From Bacteroidota bacterium (GTDB lineage: Bacteria; Bacteroidota; Bacteroidia; NS11-12g; UBA955): a DNA stretch of 14,678 nt. The stretch spans positions 1-14,678 of the forward strand of contig JAIYBO010000134.1 of NCBI GenBank assembly GCA_027488495.1. The letters run 5' to 3'. The notes under the pieces are model-generated. The model made no database searches. It was not told the DNA's origin and was given only the letters and a program-made list of their open reading frames with translations. Below, piece after piece: positions 1 through 7,909 of this stretch (the first letter of the stretch is position 1; each line of letters starts with the position of its first letter). Position numbers and translations under genes: made by a program.

Positions 1-45
1 GAGAACATCAAAGAGCAGTTGATTGTCGAACTTTATAGCAAATAA
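1..45 (+). CDS. rpsD: 30S ribosomal protein S4, C-terminal end (partial)
   Basis: Only the last 14 codons and the TAA stop are in the window; the gene starts beyond the left edge. The peptide ENIKEQLIVELYSK matches the usual S4 C-terminus, where an IVELYSK-like ending is strongly conserved. S4 binds 16S rRNA early in small-subunit assembly. It lies 12 bp before rpoA in the same direction, the standard bacterial order rpsD-rpoA-rplQ, so it is almost certainly the upstream member of the same operon. Confidence 0.9.
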   Translation, partial: ENIKEQLIVELYSK

Positions 46-57
46 TTAGAAAAAATC

Positions 58-1050
58 ATGGGTGTAATACCTTTTCAAAAACCAAATAAAGTGGTTATGC
101 ACAAAGCCACCGATTTCCATGGACTGTTTGAATTCAGTCCTTTGGAAAAAGGCTACGGTGTAACCATTGGAAATGCCATGCGCAGAATCCTTCTTTCATC
201 ATTGGAAGGTTATGCCATCACCTCTGTGAAAATTCAGGGCGTTGATCATGAATTCAGTACCATTAAAGGTGTAACTGAAGATGTTGTTGAGATGGTTTTG
301 AATTTGAAACAAGTTCGTTTCAAATCAAATTCTTCTACCGAAGAGCAAGAGAAAATCTTTATTTCTGTAAAGGGAAAAGATCAATTCTTGGCAGGTGACA
401 TCGGACGCTACACAAATGCTTTCAATATTCTTAATCCAGAATTGGTTATCTGTAACATGGAGCCAACTGTAAATATGGAATTGGAAATCACTGTGGGTAA
501 AGGTCGTGGTTATGTTCCAGCAGAGGAGAATAAGGTAAAGGATGCCCAAATCGGTACCATTGCAATTGATTCTATCTACACACCAATTCGTAACGTTAAA
601 TATAGCGTTGAAGATTTTCGTGTAGAACAAAGGACAGATTACGAGAAACTGATTATGGAAGTGACTACCGATGGTAGTATTCATCCAGAAGAAGCCATGA
701 AGGAAGCTGCTAAAATATTGATTCAACACTTTGTTTTGTTCAGTGATGAGAATATCATGCCTGAATCAAAAGCAAGTAAAGCGGTTGAAGAAGTAGATGA
801 AGGGTTCCTTTCAATGCGTAAAATTTTGAAAACTCCTTTGGCTGATCTTGATTTATCTGTTCGTGCCTACAACTGTTTGAAGGCTGCAGAAATCAAAACT
901 TTGGGAGAATTGGTAAACTACCACATCGATGACCTTTTGAAATTCAGAAACTTTGGTAAGAAATCATTGTCTGAATTGGAAGAATTTGTTCGCGAAAAAG
1001 GCTTGCACTTTGGAATGGACGTTGCTAGATACAACATTAACGAAGACTAA
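58..1050 (+). CDS. rpoA: DNA-directed RNA polymerase subunit alpha
   Basis: Encodes the 330-residue alpha subunit, close to the 329 residues of E. coli. Its dimer scaffolds assembly of beta and beta' in the cytoplasm. The N-terminal domain spans about residues 1-235; the assembly segment FSPLEKGYGVTIGNAMRRIL (27-46) and GVTEDVVEMVLNLK are clear. A short acidic linker leads to the C-terminal domain at about 255-330, with the helix-hairpin-helix region RAYNCLKAAEIKTLGELV then FRNFGKKSLSELEEF. That domain contacts upstream promoter DNA and activators. The ATG at 58 follows an A-rich stretch with no Shine-Dalgarno, usual in Bacteroidota. It is 12 bp after rpsD and 7 bp before rplQ, and no promoter is seen in front, so it should be expressed from the ribosomal operon. 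Nothing looks abnormal. Confidence 0.98.
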   Translation: MGVIPFQKPNKVVMHKATDFHGLFEFSPLEKGYGVTIGNAMRRILLSSLEGYAITSVKIQGVDHEFSTIKGVTEDVVEMVLNLKQVRFKSNSSTEEQEKIFISVKGKDQFLAGDIGRYTNAFNILNPELVICNMEPTVNMELEITVGKGRGYVPAEENKVKDAQIGTIAIDSIYTPIRNVKYSVEDFRVEQRTDYEKLIMEVTTDGSIHPEEAMKEAAKILIQHFVLFSDENIMPESKASKAVEEVDEGFLSMRKILKTPLADLDLSVRAYNCLKAAEIKTLGELVNYHIDDLLKFRNFGKKSLSELEEFVREKGLHFGMDVARYNINED

Positions 1051-1057
1051 TTAAGAG

Positions 1058-1639
1058 ATGAGACACGGAAAGAAATTTAATCATTTGGGAAGAACCGCTT
1101 CACACCGCGCTGCGATGTTGTCGAACATGGCTTCTTCTTTGATCATACACAAACGCATCGTTACCACAGTAGCTAAAGCTAAAGCTTTGCGCGTATTTGT
1201 AGAGCCTATCATTACCCGTAGTAAGGAAGGCACAACTCACAACTATCGTACAGCGTTTTCTTATTTGAAAGATAAGGTTGCAGTAACTGAATTGTTCACC
1301 GTTGTAGGTGGCAAAGTGGCCAACAGAGCTGGTGGTTATACCCGTATTTTGAAAACTGGCAACAGAGCGGGTGACAATGCAGAAATGGCTATGATCGAAT
1401 TGGTAGACTTTAACGAATTCTTCGAAGGATTCAACGCCGATAAGAAAAAGTCAACTACTCGTCGTTCACGTCGTGGTGGTTCAACCGCTGCTGCTAAGAC
1501 TTCTGCTCCAAAGGCTGAGGTAGCTGAAGCAGTTGTTGAAGAAGTGGTTGCTGAAGAAGTTGCTGTAGTTGAAACTCCTGCAATTGATGAGGCTCCTGCT
1601 GCAGATTCTGCTGAGGAGACTACAGAAGAAACAAAATAA
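1058..1639 (+). CDS. rplQ: 50S ribosomal protein L17 with long C-terminal tail
   Basis: The first ~120 residues are a normal L17: the start MRHGKKFNHLGRTASHRAAM is diagnostic, followed by the SLIIHKRIVTTVAKAK segment and, near the domain end, GGYTRILKTGNRAGDNAEMA. L17 is a large-subunit protein near the peptide exit tunnel. The protein is 193 residues against about 120-130 in E. coli. The excess is a tail from about residue 128: first a basic patch (KKKSTTRRSRR), then an Ala/Glu/Val-rich acidic stretch with no globular look. C-terminal extensions of L17 are common in Bacteroidota, so this is a lineage trait and not a fusion with a recognised domain. It is the last gene of the rpsD-rpoA-rplQ run and is followed 18 bp later by a strong terminator. 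Confidence 0.97.
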   Translation: MRHGKKFNHLGRTASHRAAMLSNMASSLIIHKRIVTTVAKAKALRVFVEPIITRSKEGTTHNYRTAFSYLKDKVAVTELFTVVGGKVANRAGGYTRILKTGNRAGDNAEMAMIELVDFNEFFEGFNADKKKSTTRRSRRGGSTAAAKTSAPKAEVAEAVVEEVVAEEVAVVETPAIDEAPAADSAEETTEETK

Positions 1640-1657
1640 TTCATTCATTGAATCATA

Positions 1658-1687
1658 AAAAAGGCCACCCAATTGGGTGGCCTTTTT
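1658..1687 (+). terminator. Intrinsic terminator after rplQ, probably bidirectional
   Basis: A perfect 13-bp stem (1658-1670 with 1675-1687) closes on the 4-base loop AATT. The GC core is GGCCACCC/GGGTGGCC, and the right arm ends in TTTTT. The left flank is AAAAAA, so the reverse strand also reads as a stem ending in a T run. It can therefore end rplQ transcription from the left and S46 peptidase transcription from the right. These two genes are convergent and no other hairpin of this quality lies between them. Confidence 0.9.
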
Positions 1688-1916
1688 GCTGTTATTACTT
1701 TTTTGCTGGTTACAAAAATCGCGTCGTGCTTTTTTATCTCCCGCAGGTATTTTCAGGAGATGACTATGCCGTTAATTTTTGACTGTATTAACTTTGTATT
1801 TGAAGAGCCATTGTTGATGTGAATTATTAAATCCTCGGGCAAACCATGAGTAAATTTATGGCCAATCAACTAGAATTGAATTTACTTAATCAAAATGCCC
1901 AAGCAGCTACAGAAGG
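1688..1916. other. Intergenic region between convergent rplQ and the S46 peptidase
   Basis: A 229-bp gap with no gene I can support. It holds a lone -7-like box TAACTTTG at 1789-1796 on the + strand without a correctly spaced -33 TTG. An ATG at 1846 opens a 63-codon frame that runs into the 3' end of the S46 gene on the other strand. A weak 6-bp inverted repeat (1736-1741 with 1756-1761) has no T run. I see nothing else. Confidence 0.5.
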
Positions 1917-4262
1917 TTACTTCCCCTGGAGCATTTCTTCCGTGATACCGATTTCTGCCAATATGTGGTCAGCCTTGGAAACGTACTTCATCACAAACAA
2001 AGCATATCGAATGTCGCAACCAATGGATCTACTGTAGTTTTCGTTCCAAGCGTAATCGTTGATGGTAGCCGTAAAACTTCGATCGAAATTGATACCAATC
2101 AACTCGCCTTCGTTATTTAAAACCGGTGAACCACTGTTTCCACCCGTTGTATCAAGGTTGTATAGCATGCCCACAATTACTTTACCCGTTTCTGGATCCT
2201 TAAAAACAGGCGCGATGTCCTTGATTCGCAGATTATCGGCGACAATGCTCGGCAATCTGTAATCGGGACGTGTGTTTGCCTTTTCGAAAATACCCTCCAA
2301 ATAGGTATATGGTTTGTGTGTTTCTCCATCATTTGGACTGTATCGTTTGATATATCCATAAGTTAATCGCAACGTGGAGTTGGCATCTGGGATGAACTGT
2401 GTGGCTTTGAAATCTCTTCGCATATCCAAATACACGGGCATAGCTGCTTTAATGACTTCTTCGATTTTTGCTGATTGGGTACTTACAGGTCCTATGATAC
2501 GATTCACCAAACGGCCCCATTGACTCAACGCGTCTTCCTTGCAAATGGATTTGTCCCACCATTTAGCATTGTATGTGGCTTGATTTGTTTCGGTTATTGT
2601 GTTAGCGGCAGATTTGGCTGCCTCAGCGATCGCTTTGATTTCGGTTATCTGTTTGATGCGCGTTAGGGCTGCTGCATTTTTTGCCCATGTTTCGGGCGAC
2701 TGCCCCTTCAGCATTACTTTTAATCGATTATCGAAATAGGCTTGATTCTCGCCAAACATATTGCTCTGTCGGTAATTGTTCGCAATGACGTCGGTGTGTT
2801 TCATCAGTTCGATGCCTTCTATGGCCAATTTAACCAGCACTCGTTTTTCTAGTTCTTGATTCAGCGGGATTTCAACGGCGCTCAACTGCTTGCTGAGACT
2901 GGATAAGATGGCTTTTTTGGTTTCCGCGGTGCTATTGGCAGTTGAGGTTGCGCTACTAGCGTTTGATTTTTTCTCATTGTTCAACACAATTGCCCATTGC
3001 ATACGCGCATTTTCAATGGCTGCGATTGCAAAGCTATATTTGCTTTGGTTATTGGTGAATTGTGTCCAGTATCTTACATCTTTGGTTGCATTTTTTACTG
3101 CCCAAAGATTTCTCAATGTATCAATGGCTGCTACCCCTGTTTTTTTGTATCGGGGTTGATTTTTTGCCCATTCAAGCATTTGGTTTTCTTCGTTGTTTCT
3201 TGCATCAACCAATTGGGTTCTGCGCAATCCTTGGATTTTGCCACGATAGTTTTTTTCTACGTTCTCCAAACTCTGTACATCACCGGCGAAAGCCAATCGT
3301 TCTGCTTCATTGTCTTTGGTAATGTCTTTGATTTGCGATAGGTACCAAGCATAGAATCCTTGAATTTTGGGTAGGTTTACATTTTCTTGAAACGCCAAAT
3401 AGGGTGCTGTTTCATTTCTAAATGTTCTGCCTGGGTAGCCCATGATAAATACGAAATCACCTTCTTTGGTTCCTTTCGGATTGATCTTCAATGTTTTTGC
3501 GGGTTTGTAGGGCACATTGTCTTTGTTGTAAGCGGCTGATTTTCCATCTTTACCCACATACACACGCACTAGGCTGAAATCACCATTGTGACGGGGCCAT
3601 TCCCAGTTGTCTGAATCACCGCCAAACTGTCCGATGGTTACAGGGGGTGCCAAAACCAATCTTACATCTTTTAGAAATACATATCTAAATAGCGTGTAGC
3701 TTTTACCTACGAACATTTCAGATATTTCGATGCTTTTGTCTGGGTGTTTGGTTCTTTCCTCCGCAACGATGTTGCTGATGTTTTTGCTAATGCTAGCGGC
3801 TCTTTGGCTGGGGGTGAAAGTTTCGTCGATGCCCATCAAAACCCTTTCAGAAACATCTTCATAGCTTTCCGTGATTTTACAAGGCATGTTGATCGGGATT
3901 TCTTGCTCCTTTGTTTTTGCCACAAAGCCATTCTCTAAATGGTTGGTTTCAACAGTGCTTGCATCAGCCACAGCACCATACACGCAGTGGTGATTGGTGA
4001 TAACGAGTCCTTCGTTTGAAATGAAACTTCCCGTACATCCGCCCACTTTCACCAAAGCATTGGTAAGGCTCAACCCGTTGGGATTGAATATGTCTTGACC
4101 TTCTAGTTTCAATCCAGCATTTTTTAGGTCGCCGATGTTTACGTAATTCAGCGGAAACATGCCTTCCTCTGGCCTATGAGATTGTGTGGTAATTAATAAT
4201 AATAAACCCGCAACAGCGCTAAGGCTTGCGTTTTTTACAACAGATGAGATTTTCTTTTGCAT
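1917..4262 (-). CDS. S46 family dipeptidyl-peptidase, DPP11-like (Asp/Glu specificity predicted)
   Basis: A 781-residue exported serine peptidase of family S46 (DPP7/DPP11), which removes dipeptides from peptide N-termini in the periplasm. The chymotrypsin-type triad is visible: H92 in TNHHC, D228 in WPRHNGDF and S710 in GGNSGSPV. Arginine R728 (in INFDR) is 18 residues after the serine. In characterised DPP11 an Arg at this offset sets preference for Asp/Glu at P1, whereas DPP7 has Gly, so acidic specificity is inferred. An N-terminal MQKK with a hydrophobic stretch (about 13-25) is a signal peptide; the mature start EEGMFPL fits the family. There is no T9SS tail. The ATG at 4262 is preferred over an in-frame TTG six codons upstream, because it sits 6 bp after a -7 box. 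The family is usually near 710-730 residues; the excess includes an Ser/Ala/Thr-rich insert in the helical domain. Confidence 0.93.
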   Translation of the reverse strand: MQKKISSVVKNASLSAVAGLLLLITTQSHRPEEGMFPLNYVNIGDLKNAGLKLEGQDIFNPNGLSLTNALVKVGGCTGSFISNEGLVITNHHCVYGAVADASTVETNHLENGFVAKTKEQEIPINMPCKITESYEDVSERVLMGIDETFTPSQRAASISKNISNIVAEERTKHPDKSIEISEMFVGKSYTLFRYVFLKDVRLVLAPPVTIGQFGGDSDNWEWPRHNGDFSLVRVYVGKDGKSAAYNKDNVPYKPAKTLKINPKGTKEGDFVFIMGYPGRTFRNETAPYLAFQENVNLPKIQGFYAWYLSQIKDITKDNEAERLAFAGDVQSLENVEKNYRGKIQGLRRTQLVDARNNEENQMLEWAKNQPRYKKTGVAAIDTLRNLWAVKNATKDVRYWTQFTNNQSKYSFAIAAIENARMQWAIVLNNEKKSNASSATSTANSTAETKKAILSSLSKQLSAVEIPLNQELEKRVLVKLAIEGIELMKHTDVIANNYRQSNMFGENQAYFDNRLKVMLKGQSPETWAKNAAALTRIKQITEIKAIAEAAKSAANTITETNQATYNAKWWDKSICKEDALSQWGRLVNRIIGPVSTQSAKIEEVIKAAMPVYLDMRRDFKATQFIPDANSTLRLTYGYIKRYSPNDGETHKPYTYLEGIFEKANTRPDYRLPSIVADNLRIKDIAPVFKDPETGKVIVGMLYNLDTTGGNSGSPVLNNEGELIGINFDRSFTATINDYAWNENYSRSIGCDIRYALFVMKYVSKADHILAEIGITEEMLQGK

Positions 4263-4268
4263 TGTATG

Positions 4269-4276
4269 CAAATCTA
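4269..4276 (-). promoter_or_regulatory. -7 promoter box of the S46 peptidase gene
   Basis: Reading leftward, TAGATTTG matches the Bacteroidota -7 consensus TAnnTTTG fully. The ATG (4262) begins 6 bases after the box, so the start site should fall at or just before the start codon. No -33 TTG is seen at the expected 19-21 bp distance, which lowers confidence. Confidence 0.5.
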
Positions 4277-4321
4277 CCAATTTCTGTTGGCTTGGCGATG
4301 GGCTTTATTATGTATTCGGCT

Positions 4322-4329
4322 TACCTTTG
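4322..4329 (+). promoter_or_regulatory. -7 promoter box of the TerC-family gene
   Basis: TACCTTTG is a full match to TAnnTTTG, and the ATG at 4339 begins 9 bases after it. A -33 TTG at proper spacing is not visible (the nearest, 4292-4294, is 27 bp away). The box lies 45 bp from the divergent S46 box, so the two promoters would share their upstream region and could compete or be regulated together. Confidence 0.5.
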
Positions 4330-4338
4330 CAAAACGGT

Positions 4339-5403
4339 ATGACGCAGATCATTTTTTTGAGTGTATTTTTTATTGTTTTGATGGTGGGGATGTTGTGGGA
4401 TTTGGGTGTGTTTTCAAAATCCACCCACGATGAGGTGACTGCCAAGCAGGCTTTGATGCACACATTGGGGTGGTTCTCTGTGGGGTTGCTCATGACAGCA
4501 TTTGTTTACCTATTCCATGGTGATTTACAATGCATTGCTCAGATGAGTGATTTGATGAAATATCAAGTTGATTACAAAGTACAATTTGATATGTCGATGG
4601 GATTTGAGCATGCGATGCAAGATTTTTCGAAAACCGCGGCGATTTCATATTTGAGTGGATTCTTATTGGAATATGCGTTGAGCATAGACAATTTGTTCGT
4701 GATATTGTTGATTTTCCAATCGTTCAAAATGAATGGTGAAAATCAAAAGAGGATTTTGATTTGGGGTGTCATAGGAGCCGTAGTGTTGAGGTTTTTATTT
4801 ATTTATTTGGGCAGTGAGATTGTGTCGAAATTTGAGTGGGTGATGTATTTGTTTGGGGCTTTTTTGGTATTCAGCGGATTTAAAATGTTGAAGTCTGGTG
4901 AGGAAGAAGCTTTTGAGACGGACAATCATGTTGTGGTAAGATTTGCCAAGAAATGGTTCCGTGTGGCAGAGAATAACCCCAACGAAACACGGTTTTTTAT
5001 TAGAGAGAATGGGAAATTATTTTTAACCATTCCGTTTTTGGTATTGATCATTGTGGATGTGACTGATGTCGTTTTTGCCGTAGACAGTGTTCCTGCTGTT
5101 TTTGGAGTGACTAGAGATCCTTACCTTGTGTTTTTCTCCAATATTTTTGCTGTCATGGGGCTTCGTTCATTGTACTTCCTATTGGGGGCAGGGATGGATA
5201 AATTCTACAGTTTGAAGTATGGCCTGTCGATGATATTAGTTTATATCGGTTTGAAAATGTTGTTGGAGAAATACGCTCATATGTATGGATTCAATGAAAT
5301 ACATAATTTATTGGTGATCATTTCTATTCTGGCGTTGAGTATTTTTTGGTCGATTTGGTTTCCAAAAGAAAATCAACCCCATGATGGCCATCCCAACCAC
5401 TAA
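4339..5403 (+). CDS. TerC/Alx-family integral membrane protein, putative metal (Mn) exporter
   Basis: A 354-residue protein with about eight or nine hydrophobic segments, in the inner membrane. Family marks are DLGVF in the first segment, LEYALSIDNLFV (with its conserved acidic residue) and VTDVVFAVDSVPAVFG, followed by FSNIFAVMGLRSLYFLL. TerC/Alx proteins are linked to tellurite resistance and, for E. coli Alx and relatives, manganese export; substrate here is inferred from the family only. A longer loop than I expect (about residues 50-90) separates segments two and three. The frame is open back to 4186, but those codons lie inside the S46 gene and look unlike the family; the ATG at 4339 gives a sensible N-terminus MTQIIFLSVFF right after a -7 box. 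The very short leader leaves no room for a yybP-ykoY manganese riboswitch. Confidence 0.9.
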   Translation: MTQIIFLSVFFIVLMVGMLWDLGVFSKSTHDEVTAKQALMHTLGWFSVGLLMTAFVYLFHGDLQCIAQMSDLMKYQVDYKVQFDMSMGFEHAMQDFSKTAAISYLSGFLLEYALSIDNLFVILLIFQSFKMNGENQKRILIWGVIGAVVLRFLFIYLGSEIVSKFEWVMYLFGAFLVFSGFKMLKSGEEEAFETDNHVVVRFAKKWFRVAENNPNETRFFIRENGKLFLTIPFLVLIIVDVTDVVFAVDSVPAVFGVTRDPYLVFFSNIFAVMGLRSLYFLLGAGMDKFYSLKYGLSMILVYIGLKMLLEKYAHMYGFNEIHNLLVIISILALSIFWSIWFPKENQPHDGHPNH

Positions 5404-5439
5404 GTTCTTTGTGAGAACAGCAACATTTTACCCACATTG

Positions 5440-5471
5440 TTTGAGCAGTTGAAGTAAATATACGAAATTTG
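5440..5471 (+). promoter_or_regulatory. Probable carA promoter
   Basis: TTTG (5440-5443) lies 20 bp before GAAATTTG (5464-5471), which matches five of the six fixed positions of TAnnTTTG. The GTG start of carA follows 10 bp after the box. Spacing is right for a Bacteroidota promoter, and there is no terminator after the upstream TerC gene, so some read-through into carA is also possible. Confidence 0.45.
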
Positions 5472-5481
5472 AACCCTTGAA

Positions 5482-6585
5482 GTGAATGCACAACTAACCC
5501 CAGCACTTTTGGTGCTACAAGATGGTACCGTTTTTCATGGTACAGCCGTAGGCAAAATAGGTACAACTACCGGAGAAATTTGTTTTAATACAGGAATGAC
5601 TGGCTATCAGGAGGTCTTTACAGACCCTTCTTATTTTGGTCAAATCCTGGTCATGACTTCCGATCACATCGGTAACTACGGTGTACACGATGAAGAAATT
5701 GAAAGCGATGGAATCAAAATTGCCGGTTTGGTTTGTAAGAAATTCTCTCACAATTATTCTAGAAAAAATGGATCCGATAGTTTGGATAGTTATTTCATGG
5801 AAAATGGATTGGTAGGGATTTCTGAAATTGATACTAGGCAGTTGGTTCGACATTTGCGTGATACCGGTGCAAAAAATGCGATTATTTCTTCTGATAATTT
5901 TGATGTTGAGTCGCTGTTGGCTCAGTTGAATTCTGTGCCGTCTATGGATGGGCTCGAACTTGCTTCAAAAGTATCTACTGATGCCTTTCACACCATAGGA
6001 GATGAAACATCGCCTTATCGTGTGGCTTTGTTGGATTATGGCAACAAGTTAAATATCTCCCGTTGCTTGGTTGAACGTGGTTGTTATTTGGGTATTTTCC
6101 CTTGGGATACAACTGCCGCTGAAGTGAAAGCGTGGAATCCGGATGGTTTAATGATTAGCAATGGCCCTGGTGATCCTGCTTCAATGGATTATGCCATTGC
6201 GGCAGTGAAGGAATTGGTGGATGGTGGCATGCCAACCTTTGGTATTTGCTTAGGACATCAATTGTTGAGCTTGGCCTCCGGCTTAGAAACTTATAAAATG
6301 CACCATGGACATCGCGGATTGAATCACCCGGTGAAGAATTTGATTACTGGTAGAAGTGAAATTACCAGTCAAAATCATGGCTTCGCAGTGAAATACAACG
6401 AATCATTGTCTAACAAAGTACAACTTACACACGTGAACTTGAACGATGATACGGTGGAAGGCATTGCTCGATTGGATGTGCCCGCATTCTCTGTTCAGCA
6501 TCACCCAGAAGCATCTCCTGGTCCTCACGATTCGTTGTATCTGTTTGATCAATTCATCGAGCTATTAAAAAAGCATAAGAAATAA
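5482..6585 (+). CDS. carA: Carbamoyl-phosphate synthase small (glutaminase) subunit
   Basis: The 367-residue subunit hydrolyses glutamine and passes ammonia to CarB for carbamoyl phosphate, the precursor of pyrimidines and arginine, in the cytoplasm. The N-terminal small domain (about 1-150) has LLVLQDGTVFHG and the conserved GEICFNTGMTGYQEVFTDPS. The class I glutamine amidotransferase domain (about 175-365) shows NGPGDP, the nucleophile C256 in GICLGHQ, and H341/E343 in HHPEASPGP. All catalytic residues are present. The start is GTG at 5482: an in-frame TGA lies four codons upstream and no in-frame ATG fits the conserved N-terminus. carB is not beside it, which is not rare in this phylum. 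eno follows after 12 bp and is likely co-transcribed. Confidence 0.97.
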   Translation: MNAQLTPALLVLQDGTVFHGTAVGKIGTTTGEICFNTGMTGYQEVFTDPSYFGQILVMTSDHIGNYGVHDEEIESDGIKIAGLVCKKFSHNYSRKNGSDSLDSYFMENGLVGISEIDTRQLVRHLRDTGAKNAIISSDNFDVESLLAQLNSVPSMDGLELASKVSTDAFHTIGDETSPYRVALLDYGNKLNISRCLVERGCYLGIFPWDTTAAEVKAWNPDGLMISNGPGDPASMDYAIAAVKELVDGGMPTFGICLGHQLLSLASGLETYKMHHGHRGLNHPVKNLITGRSEITSQNHGFAVKYNESLSNKVQLTHVNLNDDTVEGIARLDVPAFSVQHHPEASPGPHDSLYLFDQFIELLKKHKK

Positions 6586-6597
6586 AAAGTATACCCT

Positions 6598-7884
6598 ATG
6601 AGCGAAATCACCCACATTCAGGCCCGTCAGATTTTGGATTCCCGCGGAAATCCAACCGTAGAAGCAGAAGTTTTCACCGAAGATGGTGGATTTGGTAGAG
6701 CTGCCGTTCCATCCGGCGCAAGCACTGGCATTCATGAAGCTGCCGAATTGCGCGATGATGAAAAGGATGTTTACTTGGGAAAAGGTGTACTTGAGGCGGT
6801 AGAGAATGTAAACAATTATATTTCAGAGGCCTTGGAGGGCACGGAAGTATGTGCTCAAAACGAAATCGATGCCATTATGTGCGATATGGATGGTACGCCA
6901 AACAAATCTCGTTTGGGTGCCAACGCAATTTTGGCTGTTTCTCTGGCCTGTGCAAGGGCGGCTGCCGACGAATTGGGTATGCCTTTGTATAAATATGTAG
7001 GTGGGGTGAATGCCAATGTGTTGCCCGTACCGATGATGAATATTTTGAATGGTGGGGCTCATGCCGACAACAAAATCGATTTTCAAGAATTTATGGTCAT
7101 GCCCGTAAAAGCTGAGAGTTTTTCACATGGTTTGCGCATGGGTGTTGAAGTGTTTCATCATTTGAAATCTGTATTGAAAGCGGCTGGGTATAGCACCAAC
7201 GTTGGAGATGAAGGCGGATTTGCGCCCAATATCCAAAGCAATGAAGAAGCGATAGAGATTGTACTTCGTGCGATCGAGAAAGCGGGTTACCGTCCGGGCG
7301 AAGACATGTTCATCGCCATGGATGCGGCAACCAGTGAGTTTTATGATGAGAAAACTGGGTTGTATACCTTCAAGAAGTCTGATGGAAAGGTATTTAACGG
7401 AGATGAGATGGTGAACTATTGGGCTGAGTGGTGTAAGAAGTATCCCATTGTTTCAATCGAAGATGGTTGTGCCGAAGACGACTGGGCCAGTTGGAAAAAA
7501 TTGACCGATGCCGTGGGTAGCAAAGTGCAGTTGGTGGGGGATGATTTGTTTGTGACCAATGTGAATCGTTTGCAAAGAGGTATCACCGAAGGTATCGCCA
7601 ACAGTATTTTGATTAAAGTGAACCAAATTGGTACGTTAACTGAAACGTTGAATGCCATTCAATTGGCAACGCGTCACAGTTATAGCAATGTGATTAGTCA
7701 CCGCAGTGGAGAAACCGAAGATAGCACCATTGCTGATTTGGCGGTTGCGATGAACAGTGGTCAAATTAAAACTGGAAGTGCATCGCGTTCTGATCGGATG
7801 GCGAAATACAATCAATTGCTTCGCATCGAGGAAGAATTGGGTGAAAATGCAATATATGGTGGTAGTATGTTCAAATACTGCTAA
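6598..7884 (+). CDS. eno: Enolase (phosphopyruvate hydratase)
   Basis: The 428-residue cytoplasmic enzyme interconverts 2-phosphoglycerate and phosphoenolpyruvate in glycolysis and gluconeogenesis. The mobile loop SGASTG near residue 40, LNGGAHADNKIDFQEFMVMP, E205 in VGDEGGFAPN and K340 in LIKVNQIGTLTET are in their expected places. So are the metal-binding region SIEDGCAEDDW and LVGDDLFVTN, and the signature region SHRSGETED. Length matches the family (432 in E. coli), and no residue of the active site appears changed. It starts 12 bp after carA with no promoter box between, so a carA-eno transcript is likely. It ends 25 bp before a strong terminator. Confidence 0.98.
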   Translation: MSEITHIQARQILDSRGNPTVEAEVFTEDGGFGRAAVPSGASTGIHEAAELRDDEKDVYLGKGVLEAVENVNNYISEALEGTEVCAQNEIDAIMCDMDGTPNKSRLGANAILAVSLACARAAADELGMPLYKYVGGVNANVLPVPMMNILNGGAHADNKIDFQEFMVMPVKAESFSHGLRMGVEVFHHLKSVLKAAGYSTNVGDEGGFAPNIQSNEEAIEIVLRAIEKAGYRPGEDMFIAMDAATSEFYDEKTGLYTFKKSDGKVFNGDEMVNYWAEWCKKYPIVSIEDGCAEDDWASWKKLTDAVGSKVQLVGDDLFVTNVNRLQRGITEGIANSILIKVNQIGTLTETLNAIQLATRHSYSNVISHRSGETEDSTIADLAVAMNSGQIKTGSASRSDRMAKYNQLLRIEEELGENAIYGGSMFKYC

Positions 7885-7909
7885 TTAGAATTTTGTATAA
7901 GAGTATTGG

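Noticed and set aside
4186..4338. N-terminal extension of the TerC protein to an ATG at 4186
   Set aside because: These 51 codons lie inside the S46 gene on the other strand, show no TerC-like sequence, and would put a promoter box inside the coding region.
5404..5420. Hairpin GTTCT/AGAAC after the TerC gene as a terminator
   Set aside because: Only a 5-bp weak stem with no T run.
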